Source: Elmis aenea
Taxonomy: Eukaryota; Arthropoda; Insecta; Coleoptera; Elmidae
Assembly: GCA_947652605.1 (NCBI GenBank)
Contig: OX393581.1
Coordinates: forward strand, 5,522,640-5,586,639
Length of the DNA: 64,000 nucleotides
Reading direction: 5' to 3'
Shown in pieces: positions 47,358 through 59,645 of this stretch. The position numbers and the translations under genes are program-made. How positions within the stretch are numbered: position 1 is the stretch's first letter; each line of letters opens with the position of its first letter. Below the pieces are notes generated by a model, which did not search any database, was not told the DNA's origin, and saw only the letters and a program-made list of their open reading frames with translations.

Positions 47358-48009
47358 TATTAAATTTAGTTTTTGAACATGTTATAGGTTTTTGTTTGTT
47401 CGTTTTATCGCCTACTAAAACCCCGTCATACTTACCCTGTACAACCATTATTAACTTAATTTGCCGCCCCTTTTTTTACATTGATTAAGTTGTTATCAAA
47501 TGAGAACGTATATAAATTTTATCAATGCTTAATCAATCCTCAAATAAAGTTTTATACTGACGTTTCCACGAAATAGAAAAAAAGCATTACTTTTTAAGTT
47601 ACTTGTAACAGCTTACATGTTTTTATGTGTCTGTGCAATAAGAAGCGTGTGTTAATACAGTAAATTGTGAATAATAAATTGCTGGAATAAAATAAAATAT
47701 CTTCTAATAAACAATCGTGCTTTAAAGTCTAAACAGGATTTTTTTAAATTTATGTTTGACACAAATGCAAAATATATTGTTTTTAATCATGCAAATATCC
47801 AAAAATAACCTGCGGTTTTGGTTCTTAGAATCTGAACAGTTAAAATTTAACAAATTGGTCGCTGACCCAGACAAAGGTTGTTGTTTACTTTTCATCATTT
47901 ATTAACAGCATAGTAAAAATCTTCGACTATTCTGCTATCCAGATCTTCTTTTAGTGCGCTATATTCTGCAATTACTATCCTTGAATGTTTAAAACTTGGT
48001 ACCTGCTCT
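47358..48009. other. Non-coding DNA
   Basis: AT-rich sequence, nothing recognised. Confidence 0.5.
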
Positions 48010-48780
48010 ATCTTTTCTTCTTTTAACGTTAGAGAAACCGTTGAATGATCTTATTCTTACGTCTCTCCACCGTTAGGTGTGAGGCTTATATTTCTTATTA
48101 TGTAAGTGGACTCTATATGCTTTCCTATTTCCTTTGCTATGTTTTGCTAACCCTCTAGCCTGACTCAACTCGATTCTTTTATTTATGACAGCTTTTTTAC
48201 CTCCTCCTTCCAAGTTTTTCTTAGTCTTCCCTTTCGGTGGTTTCCTCCAGTTCGCGATTCATATCCTTTCCTGGGATTCCTATCGTCTAATCTTCTTCCA
48301 TTCTATGTACCCAAATGACCAGCCAGCTTAGTTGTGTCTCCTGGATGTTTTGATCCAGTGGTTGTACTTTTAGGATTTCTCTTTCGGTTTCGTTTCTAAT
48401 TTACCTTCTTGTTTTTAAATCTCATTTCTATACTTCTGTTACGGATTTTTTCTTATTTGGTCGTGGTCTATGTATCTTGATTCATATGCCATACGTTGGA
48501 TGGAGCTAAACACTTTTTATAGATTTCCACCTCTTTGTTTCTTTGGGTATTTGTTTTTTCTAACCTTAATGAAACCGCCTAATGATTCTTTGCTATAATC
48601 ATTGCCGTTATCTTTGTTATAAATGATCGTTTTATACCCTTTTAATGTCTTAATTGTAGATTATACTGTAAGTCATGTTCGTGTTTAGCTAAAAGCCAGC
48701 AGTTGGCTCTTAGATATTGGTTTCATTCTATTCCATATCCAGTAGGTTTTACTCCTTTCCTTTGCACTCTTTAATTATTT
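48010..48780 (-). mobile_element. Very old RTE-like 3' fragment
   Basis: Minus-strand codons broken by many stops read VFSSIQRMAYESRYIDHDQI, then a basic region, AGWSFGYIEW and RKPPKGKTKKN, preserving the order of the RTE tail (W-x-G-H-(V/I)-x-R-(M), R-G-R-P-(R/K)-x-x-W). Family not assigned. Confidence 0.5.
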
Positions 48781-49024
48781 TGCAAGTGCCCTCTTTTCCA
48801 ACTCCTACAGTTATCACAAATTCCAGAGAAGTACTCTTAAGGATTTTCACATAATTTTTACTTGTTTGGTTATGGCATTTATTACGTGTCCCAATTAAGC
48901 GGAATTTCTTGTATTATGTCCATCGGCATTGCTTTTAGTGTAATTTAGATGTTTAAAATTAAGTATTTAATGTAAGAATTGTGAATTTGTGGAGTATGAA
49001 CATTATGTTATGTTTACTTTCCAG

Positions 49025-49189
49025 CGACCGGCCTGGATCCGACGGGTCTACTACTATCACCGACATCTCCTAGTCAGTCGATCGACCTATTAGCCGCGCT
49101 GGGATTACACAATAGCAGTTGGGCCGGTGTAACACCAACATCAGGCGAGCCTGGGCCCCAACAACTACGGCCCGCCTACTATTTACAAG
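49025..49189 (+). CDS. NELL: NELL-like gene, N-terminal internal exon
   Basis: Internal coding exon of a NELL-family secreted glycoprotein. The acceptor is a pyrimidine-rich tract ending in CAG at 49022-49024, and the donor is GTATAA from 49190. The first two bases complete a codon begun in the previous exon. Reading from 49027 gives 54 codons without a stop, starting TGLDPTGLL and including IDLLAALGLHNSSW and the end PAYYLQ. This matches the layout of the mature N-terminus of vertebrate NELL1/2: a DP-containing start, an ID(L/I)-x-x-x-L-x-L-x-N-(T/S) helix, then a (F/Y)-L-(F/Q) strand entering the laminin-G/TSPN domain. The exon ends with one base of a Gly codon, and the exon at 55708 begins with the missing two. 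An N-S-S sequon could be glycosylated. The signal-peptide exon is not in this exon. It stands out from its AT-rich surroundings by high GC content. Confidence 0.92.
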
Positions 49190-49883
49190 GTATAATATCC
49201 ACATTTTTAACGCAAAACCGGAAGAAAAATCTTTCTCTCCCCAGGCATCACGTAGATTCGTTTAAACGTTTAACGAAGCCTGTGAGAGATCGCTTAACGA
49301 AGTCAGATGCCGTATTCACAAGCTTTGATCCTCGCCACAGTTCAACCGTGTAATCAAATCACGCCAAGTTAACGCGTGCTAACGAGCTTTTAGCGTAAAT
49401 GGAATGTGTCAGAGCTTTTTTTATAGGGGTATTTGCAGTGTACGTGCACAGTTTAATTTAGTGAATGCGGCGTTGCTTATGTAACATGATATTTATCTTG
49501 GCCATTTGTTAATGCACTGAAAAAAAGAGTCGGTTTTTTTGAAACACGCTAGTTAAATTAAATGAAAACACAAAAATTGTTTTTCCTGGAAATTTGTGTT
49601 GGAATAATATTTGTAATTAATTTGTATAACGAATCTGCTTTTCCAGTAAGTATACCATCAATTATTTTTACTATAATGCTATAAAACTGATTTTCCGAAC
49701 AAAAATCTTACAAATTAGGGGATTATTAAACCTCCGCCTTAAAAAATTCTTTTTTGTTCCTTCTTCTAAAAAAAAAATACTTATTTTTCCCAATTTTAAA
49801 AGTTTATATTTTTTTAACTGTAAAGACTTTTCAGCTGTATAACTTCAAGTATTTTAAGAGATATTTAATAAATCGCAAGTTTC

Positions 49884-50222
49884 AAATGATTTTATCTTTA
49901 ATTGTTCTCTATATGTTTCATTTCTGATTCTATCTTTTTTGGATTTTCCTTGGATTTTTCTTAGAAATCCCATTTCTGTTACATTCACGCGGCTACTATT
50001 TTTGTTTGTGAGTGTCGACGTTTCACTTCCGTGTAAAAGTGCTGGAGTTACTACCTTTTTGACCACTTCCACTTTTGTTGGTTTTGGGACTTCTCTATTT
50101 CCAAAAAATGTTGTTCTTAAACTGTTAAATATTCTTCCCACATTTCCTGTCCTTTTGCTTATTTCCTTGACCTTTCCTCCATTTTTCTCTATGATCACTC
50201 CTAAATATTTAAAGCTTTCTAC
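49884..50222 (-). mobile_element. RTE-A internal fragment in the NELL intron
   Basis: A 114-codon frame reads ISKRTGNVGRIFNSLRTTFF, VEVVKKVVTPALLHGSETST and FLRKIQGKSKKDRIRNETYR. Both the RT core upstream and the final tail with the usual GGACTCATGACTAAATA end are absent, so it is truncated on both sides. It is antisense to the host gene. Confidence 0.85.
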
Positions 50223-52044
50223 CTGTAAACAAATAAATACACGTTAAAATCAAATATTTCACAAAACTTCTTAAAATTTTTATTAAACAGGTGTTCTTTT
50301 AGTTCATCTTAGACTTATAATTACTTTCTTTTAATTATAATCTCTTACAGAAGCTACTTTAAGCAGTTGAATTAATGCTTTTTTCATTAAAAAAAAGTTC
50401 AATTATAGATCATGTGAAACGAAATAATGTGTTTAATAAAATAATGTACCATTTTAACGAAGATGAAATTGTAAAGTTAAATTTTAAAATTAATCATCTC
50501 AAAAATTATTGAATGAATGTACGTGTGATCAAATAACATTTTGAAAAATGACACAAAGTTACACGGTTCTTATTCCCAATATATTTAGGTATAATTTTTT
50601 GTTCAAAAGATCTAACAATACAAACATGGAAACTAATTTGTGTGAATCTTTTATTGTTATTGAAAAACGCGTTTTATATTAGACTGTTGCACCTTAAATT
50701 TTATTTTCAACCCTAGTATACAAGTATGGGCTTCATCTTAAATCTAAATAGGTCTTCTCTGTAAAAAAAAAATAATGGACATTAAGAGTACTAGATTTTC
50801 TGCAATTATTTTGTGTCTGTTGCCTTACCTCAAATTTATAATTCACTGTGATCGATGAAAACTTGGCGACTTGCATGTCGTGATACTAAAATATTTAAAG
50901 ATGGTTTGACATTCAAGAAGATTGATCACAAATAAATTGGGCAACTCTCATGAATCTGACAGGCGTCGAAAAAAAATCACTGCAACTGTAAAACTTTTCC
51001 GAAGCACGCCATTCTTACACAATAAAAAAGATATTTTTTTAGTAAATGTATTAAAACGTAAAGACCACCTGTCTGAATAAATTGATATTTAATTTTTAGA
51101 AAGTGCAATCTATTTAATGGACCTTAAAGTGTATTCTTGATCAATGAAGGGCATCAGACGTTTTTATAGCGCTAGACTGTTAATTTAAGTTTAGAAAAAT
51201 AAAAGATTGGGATAAAAATGGCAAGAACCTCGTTTGGTATTCAGTTTTATAAAAGAGATGTGATTAAAATGCCTTAAAATAAATCTTTTGGGGACAAAGT
51301 TCAAATACTTCTATACATATAAAGTTATAAAGGGTGTCCACCTAGCACCTAGTGCGTATTTCTTTGACAGCTGCTTTATTATTCAAGATTTAAAAAAAGT
51401 TTAAGGACACAATTTGTTGGAGATCATAGGATATTATATGTATAATCTAAAATTACTTTCAGCTATACAGAGTGTTTGGTTTTCGCGCATCGATATGTAG
51501 CTTTTTTACTTTAAATATTAAAGTGCACACCCACACGTCTACGAACATTTCTCTTTTAATCTACAAATGTATTTTTTAAACACGACAATGTCTCATTTCT
51601 ATTAATTTGCTTAAGCTAATAATACGCACTCAAGTCTACAAATAAACAATTTCCTCCCACACTAAAAGTCAAGTATCAATCATAACGTCATTTTGTATTT
51701 TACCAAGAATTAGATTGCTAGGAGACCTTTTGACATTTTGTTTAAAAGCATTATTATATAAAACCGTAATAGCTTTTACCACAATGAAATTCCGTGTAAT
51801 AGCAAACGTTTAATAGTCTGCATGAATTTAAACAGTCATGAAAATTGTTTATTACTACATGCCATTTAATTTACCACGACATCCTAACTTTAACACGATG
51901 CTTTAAATTTTAAATTCTACATGAATTTTATTTATATTTTTATCTACATCAAGAGTTGAATGAAGTTAAGTGACTTTTACACTTAGTGCAATCCTTTTTA
52001 TAAACGCTTTTTCCTTAAAAGTTAGTAGTTAAACTGGTTAAAGG

Positions 52045-52287
52045 CAGCGGTTCTGAACCAGTTTTCATCAAAATACCCCTTGGTCTCACTGTAAAGCGTC
52101 ATGTACCCCTTGTCAATAAGTCCATTTCAAAAAAACTTTATTTATGTGTAAAAAATATTTGGTGCGAAAATTGTTGATTCTAGCTTTCCACCAATAAATT
52201 TTTCCAGGCAATGTATTTGACACATACCCCCTTCAGAAGCTTTACGTCCCCCTGGGGGGTCCATGCTCCCCTGGTATAGAACAACTG
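52045..52287. mobile_element. 243-bp hAT-type MITE
   Basis: The left end CAGCGGTTCTGAACCAG and the inverted right end CAGTTGTTCTATACCAG match in most positions. The interior has ACCCCTTGG- and CCCCCTGG-type strings typical of this group. The flanks do not show a clear 8-bp duplication. Confidence 0.65.
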
Positions 52288-54483
52288 TATTAATAATTTT
52301 CTAGTTACTATATCTTATACGGGGTGTTGTCTTGCGGTATTAATGTTATCTTCCATACGTGCCGTATAGGGTTTATACAAAAACCGACTTTTGAAAAACC
52401 GGTTTTCGAATACCAGTTTTTCCAAAAAACCGGTTAAAACCGGTTTTCGAATAGTTAAAAAAAAACAATTAAAACGTAATAAAATAATTTATATTTCATA
52501 ATTTTATAAAATATAAAACAAATTTCAAATAAAACCAAATAATAAGATAACAAATAAAAATAAAATTCTAAACTTCCAACAAACCATAAATAGCATTTTT
52601 TTAATTTGCTTTTTTCTTTAGAAAACATGATTTTAAAAACACAAAACATTTACGGAATCATGACTTAATCTGGTTCGTATTTGAGATACAAAATTACCAG
52701 ATACAGAAAACACTGGTTCGCTGACTATTGAGCTGAGTCTTACTGTTTTTAAAGCTTCAAACAGTGTGCCCAAATTCTTTATTCTTTTATTAGTTGATTC
52801 AAATACTGCAAATTCTGCCTTTAATGAAAAAAACAATGTCTTGAAAGAAGAGATGGAGAAATCAATTCTTAGATTTATCGAGGAACCTTTAACAAAAACA
52901 GCAAATCCAAAAACCCTTAATAATATCTTCATCTTCATCGAAATTTGTTTCCAATTCTATAGCAGATATTGGGTAAATTCTAGATAATATTTTTTCCGAT
53001 AACTTGACTATATCCATCGGTTCTTGAAGCCAGCGGAAATACATTTGATTTTTTTGTAACAATGTTTTTTGGATTTTGCAAATGAAGCAGAAGTGTACAG
53101 ATTTTTATGTAGATATTTATTTTTTACGTGTTAAATCTAGGCTTAAAAACCGGTTTTTTAGTTAAAAAAACCGGTTTTTCGAATACATAATTTTTTTCAA
53201 AAAAACCGGTTTTTCAAAACCGATTTTTAAAAACCGACAAACCCTTGCCGTATATATTGCAATAGAGGTACCGACGCTTGGGCGTCTTTTGCTAAAATTG
53301 ACAAAAACGACTTGGTATATGTTAGCTAAACATGCTCAAATAATTTTAGGACCACGACTTAAATCATTTTCGAGTTATTGTACCTTATCCGGGTGTTGTC
53401 TTACGGTATTAATGTTATCGTTCATATATGCGGTATATGTTGCAAAAGAGGTACCGACGCTTGGGCGTCTTTTGCTAAAATTGAGTAAAACGGCTTCGAC
53501 TATGTTAGCTAAACGTGCGCAGATAATTTTAGAACCATGACTTTAATATTTTTCCTGTTATCGTATCTTATACGGGGTGTTTCCTTACGGTATTGATTTT
53601 ATTAATCATGTATGCGGTATATATTGCAAAACAGGTACAGACGCTTGAGCGTCTTTTGCCAAAATTAACAAAAACGGCTTCGACTATGTTAGGTAAACAT
53701 GCCCAGGTAATTTTAGAACCAGGACTTTAACAATTGTCTAGTTATTGTATCTTATACGGGGTGTTGTCTTACGGTATTCATGTTATCGTTCATAAATGCG
53801 GTATATATTGCTAAAATGGTACCGATGCTTGGACGTCTTTTGCTAAAATTGACAAAAACGACTTCGACTATGTTAGGTTAACATGCCCAGGTAATTTTAG
53901 AACCCTAGCTTTCTTAATTTTCTAATTATTGTATATTATACGGGGTGTTGTCTTACGGTATTAATGTTATCGTTCATATATGCGGTATATTGCAACAGAG
54001 GTACCGACGCTTAGGCGTCTTTTGCTAAAGTTGACAAAAACGGCTTCGACTGTGTTGGCTTAACATGCACAGGTAATTTTAGAACGATGACTTTAATAAT
54101 TGTCTAGTTATTGTATCTTATACGGGGTGTTGTCTTACGGTAAATGTTATTATCCTATAAGCAGTATATGTTGCAAAAGAGGCACCGACGCTTGGGCGTC
54201 TTTTACTAAAATTGACAAAAACGTCTTCGACTATGTTAGCTAAATATGCCCAGGTTAATTTTAGAATCATGACCCTAATAATTTTCTAGTGATTGTATCT
54301 TTTACAGGGTGTTGTTTTACGGTATTATTGTTATCCTCCATAAATGCGGTATATATTTCAAAAAAAGTACCGACGCTTGGGCGTCTTTTGCTAAAATTGA
54401 CAAAAACGGCTGCGACTATGTTAGCTTAACATGCTTAAGTAATTTTAGAACCATGACTTTAATAATTTTCTAGTTATTGTATT
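52288..54483. repeat. Tandem array of about 183-bp units, interrupted once
   Basis: The anchor CCGACGCTTGGGCGTC or close variants starts at 53271, 53454, 53638, 53822, 54004, 54185 and 54370, i.e. spacings of 181-185 bp. Each unit also has TTATACGGGGTGTTGTCTTACGG-like and AATTTTCTAGTTATTGTA-like parts. Without the hAT insertion there are about seven units. The first partial unit is at 52288-52367 and the last ends near 54483. Each unit contains the small hairpin GACGC-TTGG-GCGTC. No coding frame is conserved between units. Confidence 0.93.
52368..53245 (-). mobile_element. 878-bp hAT element inside the tandem array
   Basis: Inserted in the first array unit and flanked on both sides by TGCCGTAT (52360-52367, 53246-53253), a perfect 8-bp duplication of array sequence. 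The ends AGGGTTTATACAAAAACCG and (inverted) AGGGTTTGTCGGTTTTT are similar, and several AACCGGTTTT palindromes lie just inside. Minus-strand codons at 52938-52633 include SEPVFSVSGNFVSQIRTRLS and HDSVNVLCF, the hAT transposase C-terminal dimerisation block. The rest of the transposase is deleted. Confidence 0.9.
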
Positions 54484-54784
54484 GACCGAAATAAAAATAT
54501 CATTCTCATTGTTCTACTCCTGTATATTTCGCTCATAAGATAATCAACTACACTTATTAATAATTCTCCAAGGATGTGGCACGAAGCTTTTAAATTTTTC
54601 GTATAGAAACATGAATGAAGGGAACTTATATTCGTCTAGGTGACTTTTAAGGCCATCTTTTTGTATGCACGAACAATGAGAAGGAAAACCTAATTGTGTA
54701 CAATGAAGACACTAAAAAATTAATTGTTTGCCACAATGGAAAGAAACAAAAATTAATGAAGACATAATGAAAGGAAATTATATT

Positions 54785-54930
54785 AATAGTCAGTCGGAGA
54801 GATGTGCTACAGTTAGCCAATGATAGACAAAGCTGGAGAAACATTATCAAGAACCAGCAAGACGTACCTCGACACCGAAAGGTACAAGAGGATGCAATTG
54901 AGAAGCAGAAGAAGAAGATTCTGAAATGAA
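54785..54930 (+). mobile_element. RTE-like element (family D) 3' fragment
   Basis: RDVLQLANDRQSWRNIIKN followed by QQDVPRHRKVQEDAIEKQ, the same terminal block as at 5161-5420. It ends in an AGAAGAAG run. Short and 5'-truncated. Confidence 0.7.
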
Positions 54931-55707
54931 AATCAAACAGAAAAGTTTTATAAACGTGTAGGCTCCGACGTTTCTTTACAGAGATACGCAATATTTTGCA
55001 GTTTTTGATTGCATTGCATTTACTACTATCTATGTCGTTAAATACACTTTCATTAAATCAATCTGAGTAGAAGTTTGTAACATCCAAACGTTGTCTTTTG
55101 GTTTTCATTTATAAATAGATTTTCGTTTTAAGAATTTGCTGATATGCATCCTATTAAGGAAAAGCTGATGGTAGCATTAGAATATTGTTGTAATTAATCT
55201 GCCGACTCCCCGTCCCTGATTAGCAGATACAAAATATTGCGTATTTTTCTAAAGCAAGCCCTCGCGTGAATCTATACTTAAATTTACTAAAAACCTTTAA
55301 TATACACCTTGTATAATTATGATATGGCAATTTTGACGCACCCGGTATGTAGCCAAAATTAGTTCAATATTTACATAGTGTGTAACCCGTAATACAAGAC
55401 GCAGTGTTTGCATTTATTTTTGTGTGGTTAATCCATGGAAACCATAGACTAAATTTTCAGTTAGGGGGTTCCTGCTTAATGCATAGACAGATTTTCACGC
55501 TTGGTTACCCCTTGCATGCGTTTCTGTGGAGCTTACTTCAACGGCCAGGTTAATATTGATCAGACTTCTAGGAACCCCATAAAACTTCAGTTTATAGGCC
55601 ACTACGACTAGAGGCATAAAACTACATTTTTCGAATTGTATCCATATTAGCGTAAAACACGCCACTCTTATATCATACAAACATTTTAATGCAGTTTTTC
55701 TTTTTAG

Positions 55708-56135
55708 GAGATTTTCGCGACCTGAAGCTTCCTCCAGCGGCTTTTCAGCAAGTGTCCGATTTACTAAGAAGGAGTCCAGAATTCACGATATCCGCGCGAG
55801 TGCGCCAGGAAGTGGGCAACACGGGGAGTATAGTGAGTTTTGCACATGGACTCAATCGGTACTTAGAACTCCAATCAAGTGGTCGAAAAAACGAGGTTCG
55901 GTTGCATTACACCTCGCGTGTGGACTCTAAAGTGTACGTAGAAACTTTTCATTATCGGCTTGCGGATAGTTCGTGGCACCATGTAGCCGTATCGGTTAGT
56001 GGTTCGCAAGCAGAATTATTAGTTGATTGCCACCCTTTATACAAAAGATTGCTGCGACCGGGAGCGCCGGATAGGAATTTCTCCCAGCCCCAGCAACTTT
56101 GGCTGGGGCAAAGAAATAAACATTATCATTTTAAG
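55708..56135 (+). CDS. NELL: NELL-like gene, laminin-G/TSPN domain exon
   Basis: Main exon of the N-terminal laminin-G-like (thrombospondin-N) domain. The acceptor is a T-rich tract ending TTTTTAG at 55707 and the donor is GTAAGA from 56136. The first two bases complete the Gly codon split from the upstream exon, then 142 codons run open to the donor (phase 0). Visible family features include DFRDLKLPPAAF, a segment SPEFTISARVRQE, YLELQSSGRKNEVRLHY, the DSSWHHVAVSVSGS strand (typical D-x-x-WH-x-(V/L)-A of LamG folds), LLVDCHPLYKR, and WLGQRN near the end, which is identical in vertebrate NELL1. In vertebrates this domain binds extracellular partners such as heparin-like glycans and Robo receptors; that function is inferred here. 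An ATG at 55689 lies in the intron side of the acceptor and is not a start. Confidence 0.97.
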
Positions 56136-56259
56136 GTAAGAAAATAACGTTTATATTATTATTTTCTACTTTAGAAAACTATAATTCAAGGGCAACTGAG
56201 TAAATGGTTAAAAATGACTATAAAAGATATACAGGTGATTATAAAAAATTAAAACGTTT

Positions 56260-56680
56260 ATCTTCTTCTTCACTTCAAGGGTTGGGCAAAGAACCTATTC
56301 CACCTTCTCGATACATCATAGTTTTTCCCGCCTCTTCATAGATTTTCCTACTTTCCTTCTTCTTTATGGCTTTATAAATTTTCCCATCTCTTCATGGGCC
56401 TTCCTACTTCTTTCCTTCCTTTTGGTTTTATAGTTTTTCCTATTTCTTCATGGGTCTTCCTACTTGTTTTCGTCCTTTTGCCTTATACTATCTTATCATC
56501 TTTGGTCATCTTTGTTGTTTCATTCTGTTAATGTGTTCTTTGTCATTCTCTCGGTTTTGCTTTATTTTCTCTTCTAGATTGTACATTTGTAACTCTTCTC
56601 GTATATTGTGGTTTCTTCAATAAAATGGTATTGCAAATACAAGGCTGAACATGGTGATCTTAAAAACTGCTAATCGCTTC
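56260..56680 (-). mobile_element. RTE-like fragment with internal short repeats
   Basis: Minus-strand codons give KRLAVFKITMFSLVFAI, NIREELQMYNLEEKI and HINRMKQQR, the order of the RTE C-terminus (R-N-E-x-x-R-x-x-L). These are followed by lysine-rich codons in which a CTTCATGGGTCTTCCTACTT-like unit repeats about three times. A Jockey-like poly(A) tail abuts it at 56681. Confidence 0.55.
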
Positions 56681-57595
56681 TTTTTTTTTTTCTTACAATT
56701 AACTTATCTAGTCGTAACGACTAACCTATAGTTTTCATTTGACCTTATCACCATAAATATTATTAGCTAAGACATCCTATTAGTCCTTGTTTAAACTCTA
56801 TATACATAACACTTTTTCTCGTGTTTTTATCAACGCAATTCACTTTGCTCTGCTTTTACACATTCACCCTACACAACTCGAAGGGTTTGGCTCTTTGCAA
56901 CCTTCTCACTACATTTCCGTCCAGAAGTTGGTGTACCACTCTGTTGTTATGGGTAAGTAGCCTTGTTTGATGATTTTGCTAGCCTCTTGATTTCTTCCTT
57001 AACAGTGGGAATATTCAAGTCTTTATGAAGGTCAGCATTCCTCACGTACCATGGTGCTCCCAAAATATCTCACAGAACTTTATGTTGGAAAATTTGAATT
57101 TCTTTTATGCTGGTTTTACTTGCGCAACCCCAAAGCTGAGCCCCATAGGACCGAACAGGCTTCAGTATCTGATTATACAGCAGTAATTTGTTTTGTGTGG
57201 ACATCTAAGATTTTCTTCCCAGCATCCAGTACATTTTTGTATACTTAATGTTGAGTTCTTTCCTTTTCGTTTTTATATATTCTTTCCACTTCAGTTTTGC
57301 GTCAAGATTCATACCCAAGTACTTGGCAGTGTTGCTGTAGGGAATAACCTTATTGTTTATTTTGATTAACACATACTGTTATGTCTTGTTTTGTTAGTGA
57401 AGTTGTTATGTATTGACTTGGTTTCATTTATTTGAATTCTCCACTTTTTAGTCCAGAAGCTAAGTGCATTGCTTGCTGTTTGCAGTTTATAGGCTGCTTC
57501 TTCATTGTTAGTGCCAGTTGCTAGAGCTGTATCATCAGCAAAAGTTGCTAATGTTACTTCCCTAGTCTTCGGAATGTCACAGGTATACAGCAACT
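56681..57595 (-). mobile_element. Jockey-like element (second family), 3' part with poly(A)
   Basis: Minus strand: [20 protein letters not shown] (F-A-D-D catalytic box, 57550-57500) and FWTKKWRIQINETKS; after a frameshift LLYNQILKPVRSYGAQLWGC and NADLHKDLNIP follow (57180-57010). Untranslated sequence then leads to a run of A (T on the plus strand) at 56681-56692. 5'-truncated just before the palm motif. Confidence 0.85.
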
Positions 57596-58845
57596 AAAGG
57601 ACGGAATTTACATTTTTATTTGTTAAAACGTTAAATTAAAAGATAACATTCTACTTATTTACTCACTCCTACTATTTTTTAAGTTTCATAAGACGACTTC
57701 ACACTTAACAAAGGTTCTTTTAACTGTGTTGCATAATTACCTAATTGTTAATTAAAGTGTAACAGAATTACATATCCAAGCTTGCATAAAAATAAATGTA
57801 CGACACTAAAAAAATTGAACATTACGTCCAATAAAAAATATATAAAACCATTCAAACCGCTGTAAAACGTATTATCTTGGGAATTGGCAACACACATGCC
57901 ATGTAAATTTTAAAAGGCTGCATATTTCCGTATGTGTAACAATAATTTATATTTAATGGCGTTTTTACGTGGACATAACCCATATAAAGAGTGTTTTAAA
58001 TAAATAAATAAAGTCGCGCGTAAATGTCGCGGTAATTTATTATTTATTTATTTTGATTTATCGGAAAGCTATTAGTTTTCAAACGAATTTATTGTGATAG
58101 TTTTTGTGGGATGTTTATCGAGCCTCCAGCCCCATTAACTCGTAATTATATCGATTGTGTCTTATATAAATTATTGCTTTATGGCGGTGTTGTTTGTATA
58201 AATAATATCCTTTCTTTTCCTTGGAAAATAACAACCACCCTGTTTACTTTACGTTGTTGCAACTGTACATGACGACATTTAAAAGAATGCAAACACATTT
58301 GTTGACTTACCATTAACATTATTTTATTCGTTTTTCCACGTATTCAACAATAATGTACATTTCTGGGTATGGATGTGCCCATTAGTGATAAAAATGTATG
58401 CAGAATGGTCGCAGATATTTTAACGTCGTTTTGTAATGTCGTATCGTAAATGAGTTCTCTAACAAAATGTTTAAAAGTTTGTCAACTTTTATTTGCAAGC
58501 AACGTTCGAAAACACAATAGGGCAGTTTCATAAAAGCCTTTGTGATACTTTCGTAGACCATCATTTAGTTTTTCTGTTTCATTTGCTATCTATTGAAAAA
58601 CAACGGAAGCTTAACTCTACAAATAGGTACATTTTTCAAACATTTTTGCTCCAAACACAAAACCAAAAAAAAACGTACTACACAATACGTCAACAAAATA
58701 AATTTGCACTGAAATTTCGATTATCATAATTTTTTAAATAGGCAGAGGGTGTCCCAGACATCATATCACTTCGAATATCTTGTTTATTTAAAAAAAATAA
58801 GCAAAACAAGTCGGATATATGATTATTATTATTATTATTAATCAC

Positions 58846-59645
58846 ATCCTTGTATACCCGTAGGTGTTAAGGTACGTTGCAAAACTTCGACCAGTTTCAT
58901 GAATAAACACTGTCCACTCTCTCCTGTTCCTTGACTTCCACATCCCCTCACTCCAGGTCATCCTCTATCCTTCAGACATTCAGCCACCACTTGGTTCCAT
59001 GCGTTCCTCGGTCTTCCTCTTTGTCTTTTCTGTGTCGATTTAGCTAGCCATATTCTTTTCGTTCGTCTTCCATCCTCCATCCTTACTAGATGCCCAAACC
59101 ACTTTGGATGTTGTTTTTCTATGCTTTCCAAAACTGGTTTAAGATTGAGTTTTGCTCTAATTGTCTCATTTCGTATTTTATCTCTTCGGGTAGTACCTTT
59201 GACGCCTCTTAAATACTTCTTTCTAGCGCCTGTATTTTGCTCTTCATTTGGCTGCTCAACACCCAGCTTTAGCATCCGTATGTCAGAATTGGTTTGTATA
59301 TTGTGTTGTACACTGTCATTTTCGTTTTGTTTGATTTTTTTATTCCTTATGAATGCTTATGTTAAGTGTGTAGAAGAGTTTAATTGTATTCAATATTATG
59401 TTGTTGATTTCAGCCTCTTCCTTTCCATCTTTATGTATATTTACTTCCAAATACTTGAATGTTTCTGTTAGCTCTATCTCTTTTCCATCTAGTTTTATTG
59501 TTATGCTTGATTTTCTCTTCCCAATTAATTGTCATTACTTTGGTTTTAGCGAAATTTATTTTCATGTTTCTCTTCTCTTATGCTGTCTTCCAGATGTCTA
59601 AGTTAATTTGTAGTTCTTTTTCGTTCTTTGCGTAGATATATTATT
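58846..59645 (-). mobile_element. RTE-like element (family C), 3' part
   Basis: Minus strand: MKINFAKTKVMTINW (thumb), YKPILTYGC followed by stop and SWVLSSQMKSK (YGSESW counterpart), then an open stretch of 105 codons with KYLRGVKGTTRRDKIRNET, KQHPKWFGHLVRM and RQRGRPRNAW. The 3' end carries an (AAT)n tail at 58826-58843. The C-terminal frame is well kept, which suggests a fairly young copy compared with RTE-A. Confidence 0.85.

Larger units (their letters stand above)
49190..55707 (+). other. NELL-like intron (6.5 kb), repeat-filled
   Basis: The intron is bounded by GTATAA and TTTTTAG and splits a Gly codon. It holds an RTE-A fragment, a short hAT-type MITE, the 183-bp tandem array with a hAT-type insertion, and an RTE-like 3' fragment, each listed separately. 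The remaining stretches (49190-49880, 50225-52040, 54490-54780, 54935-55705) are AT-rich, and I see no exon or RNA gene in them. Confidence 0.9.

Noticed and set aside
55689..55707. ATG at 55689 as a NELL start codon
   Set aside because: It lies in the polypyrimidine side of the acceptor; the upstream exon joins in phase and carries conserved sequence.
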